Positions 56,744-64,000 of a stretch of DNA of 64,000 nucleotides are shown one piece after another. Made by a program: the position numbers and the translations under genes. The first letter of the stretch is position 1; the number at the start of each line of letters is the position of its first letter. A model generated the notes under the pieces. The model did not search any database. It saw only the letters and a program-made list of their open reading frames with translations, and had not been told where the DNA came from. This DNA is from Macrothele yani (taxonomy: Eukaryota > Arthropoda > Arachnida > Araneae > Macrothelidae): contig CM077005.1 of assembly GCA_039090855.1 (NCBI GenBank), positions 17,337,921-17,401,920 on the forward strand. Direction: 5' to 3'.

Positions 56744-57251
56744 TTTCAGCCAAGATTTTTATTTTTATTATTTTTTTATTTCACATATGTGCGATTGTTG
56801 TGATGTGCCTTAGAAAGTTCCTCTAGGTAAGTGGTCGGGTGGTCCTAATTCCCAACGAAGCTTCTTAAGCACAGTAGCGTACCCAGAGGCGTACATACAA
56901 CAGAATTTCATTTGAAATGAAAAAGATGTATAGTTCAGTCTTGCTTTTTATCTTCTGTTGATCTCTTTAATAAAAATCTATTTCGGTGCAATATATTTCA
57001 TATTCAAACTGGCTTAACAGCTTCCAAATAGTCCAAGAGGGCAATTCAGACTGAAAAAAATATATTTAGGCGAAGGGCCGGAGCCTTATAAACAGGTTTT
57101 GTGTTGGTAAGTCATGTAAAACGTGCGTTTCCGGTAAAATTTTATAAATCTATTCACGGGTCACGTTACTTATTTCATACTTCTCACATGAGAAAGTAAA
57201 CAAAAAAAAATTATATTGTAAAAAAAATGGCATTAAATTGAATAAATTTAT
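56744..57251. other. Non-coding 3' part of the hAT element
   Basis: AT-rich. The phrase cacagtagcgtacccagagg (56869-56888) resembles hAT-type termini and may mark a further nested MITE, but no partner end was found. Confidence 0.4.
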
Positions 57252-57862
57252 CATGAAAGAAATACGAAATTACACCATATAATACAAATTTTGAAGATGA
57301 CAATCCGATTTTGGGCGTAAATGTGACAAGGATGGTAAGTCTGATAATATCCGAAAATTTGAAAATTTTCATCGTCCTGGATCGGGATTCGAACCCGTGT
57401 CTTCCAGATAGCGCCCGGGTATGCTAACCTCTACACCACCCAGAACGACCAAGTTTCAAGTTTCCTATTAATTTGAATATAACCATCACAGGATTTGCTA
57501 GCCGAAGCAACCGGCATTCATGTTTAGCGAATCTGGAGGTTAAGAATCCTATTCCGTGATTGCCCGGAATAGCAGATAAATCAAGAAAGAAATACGGGAT
57601 TACACAACATAATACAAATTTTGAAGATGACAATCCGGTTTTTGACGTAAATATGACAAGGATGGTAAGTCAGATAATATCCGAAAACTTGGAAATTTTC
57701 ATCGTCCTGGAGCGGGACTCGAACCCGCGTCTCCCAGATAGCGCCCGGGTATGCTAACCACTACACCACCCAGGATGATGAAAATTTTAAAGTTTTAGGA
57801 TATTATTTGACTTACCATCCTTGTCACATTTACGCCAAAAATCGGATTGTCATCTTCAAAAT
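57252..57862 (-). mobile_element. Dimeric tRNA-like SINE with palindromic end
   Basis: A perfect 14-bp direct repeat ttgaataaatttat (57238-57251 and 57863-57876) encloses two tRNA-like units 330 bp apart (about 57374-57448 and 57704-57776). Each reads on the minus strand as ggtggtgtagtggttagcat (A-box region) with the B box gggttcgagtcccg or a variant. The body aagaaatacg through catcgtcctgg precedes each unit. After the second unit the sequence turns back: 57771-57862 is the complement of 57615-57710, giving arms of about 92 bp with the tRNA-like part as loop. Confidence 0.75.
57704..57776 (-). other. tRNA-like sequence, not a functional tRNA
   Basis: On the minus strand, tcctgg at the 5' end pairs with ccagga at the 3' end, the D-arm region reads tgtagtggttagca, an anticodon-like stem cccgg/ctggg holds a seven-base loop gcgctat, and the T arm is gcgggttcgagtcccgc. 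The loop lacks the invariant U33, and the implied GCT (Ser) anticodon does not fit the short variable region. It is therefore a SINE head rather than a gene. Confidence 0.7.
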
Positions 57863-58733
57863 TTGAATAAATTTATTTGAATCCAGGCTGTAAAGTAGTT
57901 TGCCTCCCCATCAATTTTGGTTACGGACCGCCACTGCTCTAAACAGACGCACATGAGGCAGGATAACCTTGGTACAATAACGGGCACCAGTGACTGAACC
58001 TCCTTGGAAGATGTGGAGGTCAGTACGGCTACCAGGCATAATACCGCCCCGAACGAGAACTCTGCCACCTCCAAACCGGTCCCTTTCGATGATGTTGGAG
58101 GTGTGATTGCGTGTTCCCTGCTCTCTCCAGATGTGTATACGTCCAGAATCGCTCGTCAGATTAAACCGGCTCTCATCCGTAAAGAGAACTCGACCCCATT
58201 GCTGATGTGTTCCTGGCACCACAGAAACCGCCGTCTCCGATGAGCAGGCGTTACTGGCACACACCGTACTGGCCGTCGTGCACCACCTTTGTGCAGCCTC
58301 TTGGCCACGGTAAAACGACCACCTTTGTGCAGCCTCCTGGCCACGGTAAAACGCTATAACGGACGTCCAGTTGTCTGTTGCATGTGCTTTGAAATTTCTC
58401 CCGCTGTCTGCCGTCTGTCTCTTCTCGCCTGTAGGACAATATACCGGTCGTCCGCCGCCGAGGTTGCTAAACACTGCTAAACTCTCGGACAGCTGTTGCT
58501 GTCGTTTGAAATGCTCTCCAAGCTCGTGAAACGAAGCTGTGAGCGATCCCAAACTCTTCGGCCACACTAGTCACACTTCGACCTTCTTCCAACTTCCCAA
58601 TGACGCGACCACGGGTAAAGTTATCCAGATGTCGTCTACTGGATTGCCCGTTGGCCATATCACACGGTGGCAGCAACTCGACGTCGTTCAAACCGATGTA
58701 CACCGAGCAATAGCTTTCGCCGAATTGCCGAGC

Positions 58734-59034
58734 ATGATCATGATCATGAGTGTCTCACCCCAGGTCTTAAACAACCCTTAGAAATAGGAAACTAGGAGAT
58801 TTGGACTAGAGCGCCCGATAGGAAAGTGACACGGAAGCGAAGTAGAAAGGGGGAGGAAGACGCCCTTATTTATTACCTGGGGGCCTGTACCTGGGGTCCG
58901 ACGGCTTAACGTGCCCATCCGACGCATGGCGGGTATTTAGTGGATCGAGCGTTCGTACCTGCCTGGGATCGAACCTGAGGCCCTTCCCGTGGCAGTCACG
59001 AACGTTGCCCACTCGGGCACCCGCGGCTCAAGAG
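58734..59034 (-). mobile_element. tRNA-derived SINE, family 2, with atgatc tail
   Basis: A 301-bp insertion flanked by ttgccgagc (58725-58733) and ttaccgagc (59035-59043), a 9-bp duplication with one change. On the minus strand the head reads gccgcgggtgcccgagtggg (A box) and caggttcgatcccagg (B box), followed by a 200-bp body and the tail atgatcatgatcat (58734-58747). It is unrelated in body to family 1. The tail resembles the simple-repeat ends of RTE LINEs. Confidence 0.82.
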
Positions 59035-59172
59035 TTACCGAGCGCACACCACCCGTGGGCTTTATACCCTTGCGACCCCCCCCCCCCACGTCATGTTGCA
59101 TATATGCGCATGCCCTACCGTACCGGACCCTAGTCTGTCTCCTGAGTGGTCTTTCGGTCCGTTCTACCTGCT

Positions 59173-60002
59173 ATGATACCAAAGAGCTGGATTAAGCAGT
59201 GAACTTAATCATGAGTAAAATGTTAACTCCTTTGCTTAGAAAGCAGTTCTTAGAATAAAATCATAGGAGATGATTAAGGAGGTTAGAATAATACTTCTGA
59301 AGATGTCCTGAGTCTCTTAACCGTGAAGCCTCAATGTGTGGGAATTTGGCGTTGTTTACATTATATCTATGTAATTTCATCTGTGTTTATTTTGGAATTT
59401 AATAGTTTTGCGTTGCAGAAACCGTGTTAATATCAAACCGGAATGAATTGTATTTCTTACACGAGTGAAGTTTTCAATTTTAGCGTTATGTTTTGTTTAG
59501 AATTTGCACTGATGTTCGTGTATTTCAATTTAAAATAAAAATGGGAAGGAACCTCAAAATAATTAAGAATTTTATAAATTCAGCATTTTCTCACACATCA
59601 GCAGCAAGTTACGATGCAAAATTGGAAACATTTGCAACGAAAGAAGGCAATTCCCACACTTTGACGGCTGTCGCTCGCGGTTATAGGCTTCAAGCAAAGT
59701 GGTACTGCTCCATTAACAAAGGCATCTCTAGATGCCTTATTCTAACCTCCTTGGAGATGACTTCTCCGTTTGTTAAGACAGCATCGCTCAGAGGAAAAAC
59801 AGCAGAGAAAATCATGCAGTCACGAAACCTGAGTGACATGAATGAGTCTTACAGTTTGGAAGGCAGTGGAGGTTGGTGCTTTGCGTCTTCAGGCTGCAGC
59901 AGCCCCACTTCCTACCCAAAGACCAAAGTAGTTGTTTTGCTGCATGCCGTACAGAAGTTTTCTGAACTCAGCTTGGAGTTTTCCCTGCATAACGTGAAAT
60001 GT
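59173..60002. other. Unassigned sequence with one open frame
   Basis: A plus-strand frame from 59541 (MGRNLKIIKNFINSAFSHTS) stays open through 60002 and then only continues into antisense LINE sequence, so any natural product would be about 150 residues. Nothing in it is recognisable; the first 60 residues (SAASYDAKLETFATKEGNSH, AVARGYRLQAKWYC) look protein-like. It could be a host exon or a decayed element. Confidence 0.3.
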
Positions 60003-62707
60003 CATCATCATCATCATCATCATTGTCAACCATTATCAATCCACTGCTGGACGAAGGTCTCCCCAAGTTTCCTCCACAACGGTCTGTCTTGTGCCAGTCT
60101 CCTCCATGTCACCCCTGCATACTTTCGAATTTCATCCACCCATCTCCCATGTGGTCTTCTTCTGGGTCTTTTCCTGTCCCTTGGAATCCAATCTAAAATT
60201 TCAGCTGTCCATCGATGGTCTGTCCTTTTGGCAGTATGTCCAGCCCATTGCCATTTCAGGGATTTAACTCTGATCATGATGTCTGCCACTCTTGTCATTT
60301 TTCGGATCCACGAGTTCCTCTTCTTATCTCTCCTGGTTACACCAAGCATGCACCTCTCCATGCAACTTTGAGTTGTCTGCAGCCTTTGTATGTCTCTTTT
60401 AGTTAAGGTCCACGTCTCTGCACCATACGTAAGCACTGGAAGGATGCATTGATCAAACACTTTTCTTTTAAGACATAATGGCATATTGCTCTTGAAAATT
60501 ATGCTGTTTCTTCCAAAAGCTCTCCAGGCAAGTTTTGTACGCCGATTAATTTCTTCATCAATGTGACCCTCACTTGATATCTGCTGTCCAAGATAAACGT
60601 ACGTGTCTGTTATCTCCAGCTTTTCTCCATCAATCGATAAATCTTCATTTCTTGTAAAAGCATTGAACATCACTTTTGTCTTCTGAAAGTTCATTTTTAA
60701 TCCCACTTCTTTACTCTTGTCAGCAAGTTCCTGGATCATACTCTGCAGCTCTGATGGGGTAGTTGCAAAAATGACTACGTCATCAGCAAAACGAAGGTGG
60801 GTTAGATAATCTCCATTAATCTTTATCCCCTTGCTTTCCCAGCTCAGCAACTGAAAAACATTTTCCAATGTGGCATTAAAGAGCTTCGGAGATATGGTGT
60901 CACCTTGTCTCACTCCCTTTCCAATTTTTACGTGTGTTGTATTTTCAAACAGCCGAATCTTGCACTTGCGTTTTCATAGATGTTATTAATAATATTAATG
61001 TATGCATCTTCAATACCGCAGGTTTTCAGAGCCATTGTAACTGCTGATGGTTTCACCGAATCAAAGGCTTTTTCATAATCGATAAAAGCCATGCACAATG
61101 GAAGTTCATATTCCCTCGCTCTTTCAATTAGTTCTCTCAGCACGTGGATATGATCTATTGTGCTGTAGCCACTCCTGAATCCAGCTTGTTCTCTCGGTTG
61201 AGCCATGTCCAGTGTTATGTTCAAGCGGTGTGAAAGAACTTTAGTGAAGATTTTATAAACTACTGATAGGAGGCTGATAGGTCTGTAGTTTCCGAGATCT
61301 TCAATGTCACCTTTCTTATGTAGCAGGATCATTGTAGCGGTGTTCCAATCCTCAGGAATCTTTCCTTCATTAAGGCATCGAGTGAAAATTTGGGCGAGTA
61401 CTGTTTCGATTTCTCCACTTGCTTCTTGTATGATGTCTACAGTAATTCCATCTTCTCCTGGAGCTTTTCCTCGCTTCATGTTCTTGATTGCATGTGCAAC
61501 TTCTGCTGGAAGGACTGGAGGAACTCTGGTACTGGTATCTTTCATAATGTCTGGAGTGCATGTATCATCCCTTTCATATAATTTGGAGTAGAAATCTTTC
61601 ACTCTTGTCAAAATTTCGCCTCTATTTCTTGTTACAGAACCATCTTCTTTTCTCAGTGCCATAATCTGTTTTCTTCCCTTACTGAGATGTCCCTTTGCCA
61701 ATTTTAGGCTTTGGTTGTTTTCAATTGCTTTCCTCACTAGTTCACAGTTGAATTTCCTTACGTCTTCAGTGATACTTTTTCTTACTGTCTTGCATAGCTC
61801 TATATATTCCACTTTGGAAGTCACATCTTCTTTAGTTGTCCTCATCTCTCTCTTTTTTGCATCAACATTTTGGTTTTTCCTGATAATTTGTTCACATGCA
61901 ACTTGTTCTTAGACCCAGCTAATTTTGTTGCTGTTTCCATAAGAGCTTTGGTTACTTTTCTGTTAACTTCAGAGATGTCCACTTCTTCCGATGTTAGGCC
62001 TTCTAAAGCAGAGAACCTGTTCTTCAGTTCTAACTTGAAGGTATTATGGTGTTTTTTAAGGTTGGTTATGTCAATAGATTTTGTTTGTCTTATGAGCTTG
62101 CCACGTTCAAGTTTAGTGTTGAGGTGCATCTTACATCTCACCAATCTATGGTCACTACCTGTGTTGAACTTGTTTAGCACACTGCAGTCTTCTATGACGA
62201 ATTTTTTGTTACACATAATAAAATCAATTTCACTTGTCGTCCCATTTGGATGTCTCCATGTCCATTTCCTGTGTGGCTTTTTCTTGAAGAAAGAGTTCAA
62301 GATGAAAAACCCTTCTGCCTCTGCAAACTCAACGAGAGTATTTCCACGCTGGTTTCTGTTGCCATGACCGAATTTACCTACTGAAGTTTCATTATGTTGT
62401 TGTTGCCCTATTTTTGCATTGAAATCTCCCATAATTATTTTCAAGTGCTGCTTACCTTTATTATTTAGACGACAAATTTCCTCATAAAATTCTTCAATTT
62501 CTTCTTCAGGATGACTTGTGGTGGGTGCATAAGTTTGAATAATCTGAGCCTGGTATCTTTTCGAGAGTTGGATAACAAGTCGTGCAGCTCTGTCAGAGGA
62601 ACTTTCAACTTCTACAACTTTATCCTTCAGTTTCTTGTTTATTATAAATCCAACACCACTAGTTCTGCCAGTATCTGTCCCACGATAGTAGAAGAGATGT
62701 CCACTTG
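60003..62707 (-). mobile_element. RTE-type LINE, copy 3, 5'-truncated
   Basis: Nearly identical to 5020-7718. The (CAT)n tail complement starts at 60003 and the homology stops at 62707, inside the endonuclease near residue 66. No clear target duplication was resolved. Confidence 0.92.
60026..62707 (-). pseudogene. Endonuclease/reverse transcriptase, two single-base frameshifts
   Basis: Segment 61842-62444 (IMGDFNAKIGQ through GKTKMLMQKR, including NGTTSEIDFIMCNKKFV), 60928-61845 (NMKRGKAPGEDGI, AFIDYEKAFDSV) and 60026-60913 (RQGDTISPKLF, FADDVVIF, LTYGAETWTL, WAGHTAKRTD). Single-base losses near 61845 and 60960 shift the frame. The regions damaged in the 4753 copy (near 5420 and 7203) are intact here, so the two copies carry independent lesions. 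Confidence 0.9.
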
Positions 62708-63117
62708 AATAGTCCCCTATTCGCTAGGAGCCGGATTGATTACAACTCTGAAAACTGTTAAACCCAACTCATGTGGGAATTTCATCATGTTCCCACAAAA
62801 GTTAAATTCCATGTAATGAAACGTTACTTGAGCTGTTTTGCAAGCAACTCTGGCTAGCTCATACAGAGCCGAGGTGGCTCCGGTCGAGGCCAGTGACGTA
62901 TAGCTAGAATGCATCGCTACTGTGCTTTATAGATAAGCTGGCCAGACGTACCCAATTCTTGAGGACAGTCCTCGAATTTAGTTTACTCTCCCCAAAAACG
63001 TCTGAAACCTCTGGGGACGCAAATTGTCCTCAAATTTTAATGTTTGTCCCCAAATGCCCTCGAATTTACACTTATTCATTAACCTTTTAGATTTCCAATG
63101 CAAAATTTCTTAAAAGT
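62708..63117. other. No gene recognised
   Basis: Contains an odd segment with repeated tcctcgaattta, tcctcaaatttt and ccctcgaatttaca phrases spaced about 50 bp apart (62971-63071). No motif-bearing frame. Confidence 0.45.
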
Positions 63118-63331
63118 TTTTTTTTTTTTTTGATTGGAGGTTTAACGACCACCGTTAGCAACTCAATGGGCTATAAGCAGTCGCCCGTCCCTAATTTAGG
63201 GCCACTGGTTCCAGGGAAGGGAGAGAGCCAGTGCCGTAAGACAAACACAACATCCATGCCTCACCGGGATTCGAACCCGGACCCCTTTCGGACGAATGAT
63301 CAGAGGCCATCGCTTAGACCACTGCGCCACC
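63118..63331 (-). mobile_element. tRNA-derived SINE, family 1
   Basis: Complete body with an A tail on the minus strand (T run 63118-63131), the B box complement gggattcgaacccgg and an A-box region gcgcagtggtctaagcg. taaaagt at 63111-63117 and 63332-63338 is the likely duplication. A further copy of taaaagtaggttgt follows in tandem. Confidence 0.9.
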
Positions 63332-63426
63332 TAAAAGTAGGTTGTCTTAAAAGTAGGTTGTACTAATTTTCCAACATGTTTCTTGTGAAAACAAATTTTG
63401 ACTTTTTTTTTTTTCTTGTTTCTGAG

Positions 63427-63649
63427 TTTTTTTTTTTTTTTAATTGGAGGTTTAACGACCACCGTGAGCAACTCAATGGGCTATAAGCAGTCGCCCGTCC
63501 CTAATTTAGGGTCACTGGTTCCAGGGAAGGGAGAGAGCCAGTGCCGTAAGACAAACACAACATCCATGCCTGACCGGAATTCGAACCCGGACCCCTTACG
63601 GACGAATGATCAGAGGCCAACGCCTTAGACCACTGCGCCACCGGGGCGC
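63427..63649 (-). mobile_element. tRNA-derived SINE, family 1, complete
   Basis: Flanked by gtttctgag at 63418-63426 and 63650-63658. Head, A and B boxes and tail are as in the 53768 copy, which it closely resembles (same ttcgtccgtaaggggtccgg text on the minus strand). Confidence 0.94.
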
Positions 63650-63658
63650 GTTTCTGAG

Positions 63659-63795
63659 TTTAACGACCATTACGCGTAACTCTAAGGACTATTATAACGA
63701 AGTGAATTTCTCCGTCATTTTTATCCACGCCAGGATTCGAACCCGGGTCCACTCATTCCGGAATAAGTTGCTCTACCAGTTGAGCTACGCGGACA
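63659..63795 (-). mobile_element. tRNA-like SINE head, family 3
   Basis: On the minus strand: gtccgcgtagctcaactggt (A box), then ccgggttcgaatcctgg (B box) and a body of about 60 bp. D-arm pairing gctc/gagc is good, but the anticodon stem does not pair in register, so it is not a working tRNA. The body segment gtttaacgacca is shared with family 1. Confidence 0.7.
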
Positions 63796-63870
63796 TTTTA
63801 TTCTGATTCCTATCTGCCTTTACGTCGTGTGCGTCCTTCTGGCAGGTACGTCACATCTCCTGGTACGTTA

Positions 63871-64000
63871 CACTATAAGCAGTCACCTGTCTCTAATTTG
63901 AAAATATTCCTTCTAGGGAAGAGAGAGAGAGAGAGAGAGAGAGCAAGTGCTGTAAAACAAACACACCACCCATGCCTTATTCGGGACTCGAACCCGTACC
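63871..64000 (-). mobile_element. Diverged family 1 SINE, cut by the window end
   Basis: Body text ctataagcagtcacctgtct, then gtgctgtaaaacaaacacac and catgcctt, and a B-box complement gggactcgaacccg. An expanded (GA)n tract (63919-63942) replaces the short gagaga of other copies. The A box lies beyond 64000. Confidence 0.8.

Larger units (their letters stand above)
54276..57936 (+). mobile_element. hAT element, 3.7 kb
   Basis: Termini cagtggcgg (54276) and ccgccactg (ending 57936) with a perfect 8-bp duplication ctctaaac at 54268-54275 and 57937-57944. It carries a ZMYM-like hAT transposase gene. Its 3' part holds other repeats, including the dimeric tRNA-like unit at 57252-57862. Confidence 0.92.
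53710..58658 (-). pseudogene. Tc1-like transposase of copy 2, catalytic triad kept
   Basis: Start MANGQSSRRHLDNFTRGR at 58658, SVTSVAEEFGIAHSFVSRAW, then the frame 57945-58567 with PVYCPTGEKRQTADSGRN (frame-shifted), VLFTDESRFNLTSDSGRIHI (first Asp) and LHIFQGGSVTGARYC. Beyond the hAT insertion: FLFMDDNAAPHRTV (second Asp) and SPDLNPIEHV (Glu) at 54119-54270. Beyond the SINE: RRCKSCNAVRGDHIPY and TAA at 53710. There is a tandem duplication of about 36 bp (gtggccaagaggctgcacaa-type text, twice at 58285-58345). Frameshifts remain. Confidence 0.88.
53472..59172 (-). mobile_element. Tc1-like element, copy 2, carrying three later insertions
   Basis: Homologous to 23670-25225. The 3' end starts near 53472 (cctgacgtgcaaaaattaag). 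The other end fades at 59172 (gtccgttctacctgctatgat), so the 5' terminal repeat is lost. It is split by a SINE (53768-53990), a hAT (54276-57936) and another SINE (58734-59034), each at a site uninterrupted in copy 1. Confidence 0.9.

Noticed and set aside
57704..57776. Functional tRNA gene
   Set aside because: U33 is missing and the implied anticodon does not fit the arm structure; it lies in a repeated, duplicated SINE.
59493..60371. A 292-codon plus-strand frame
   Set aside because: Its second half, starting with a His run from the (CAT)n tail, is antisense LINE sequence; only the part before 60003 could be independent.
63720..63795. Functional tRNA-Arg (CCG) gene
   Set aside because: The anticodon stem does not pair in register and it is joined to a SINE body shared with neighbours.

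Overview
This is repeat-dense, AT-rich nuclear DNA from a multicellular animal. The mix of mariner, several Tc1-like lineages, hAT, Tigger/pogo, RTE-type LINEs, a Helitron piece and tRNA-derived SINEs suggests an invertebrate, most likely an arthropod; the sequence does not fix the species. I see no bacterial operons, no rRNA, no functional tRNA gene and no CRISPR. Nearly every recognisable reading frame is a broken transposase or reverse transcriptase. The one host-gene candidate is a short lysine-rich first coding exon with a consensus splice donor at 52990-53106, minus strand.

Layout. 204-8500: a Tc1-like remnant split by a long-TIR DNA transposon (804-8007, possible 6-bp TSD with one mismatch), itself split by a near full-length RTE-type LINE (4753-7718). 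9350-11425: a LINE 3' scrap and a 5'-truncated RTE copy. 11510-20795: a second long-TIR element whose right arm is split by a 6.5-kb foldback element (14125-20602, 11-bp TSD). The foldback arms are made of two kinds of tandem repeat. One arm carries a Tc1-like insertion, and the interior is a Tc1 fragment joined to a Helitron Rep fragment. 21839-26371: a mariner-like element, then a mariner split by a Tc1. 27172-31150: an inverted/direct duplication with a SINE, a possible GIY-YIG (Penelope-like) fragment, and hAT pieces. 32238-34765: two adjacent Tc1/mariner elements. 35155-36925: a 5'-truncated LINE. 38330-39347: a Tc1 remnant, a 94-bp hAT-type MITE with perfect 8-bp TSD, and a long hairpin. 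40751-42036: mariner. 42506-45606: a long LINE whose boundaries are shown by an empty-site paralogue at 39788-40165. 46264-49791: a Tigger/pogo element split by a mariner-like element. 51091-52293: Tc1. 53472-59172: a Tc1 copy that received a SINE, a 3.7-kb hAT and a second SINE, each with target duplications; the hAT carries a dimeric tRNA-like palindrome with its own 14-bp duplication. 60003-62707: a second long RTE copy. 63118-64000: a SINE cluster.

The elements do not form a pathway. The biology here is a layered insertion history, and the target-site duplications allow much of its order to be read. The most unusual objects are the foldback element with two-tier arms and a Tc1/Helitron interior, the long-TIR transposon whose DDE-like protein I cannot assign to a named superfamily, and the dimeric palindromic tRNA-like element. 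All family calls come from motif recognition by eye, not from a search.
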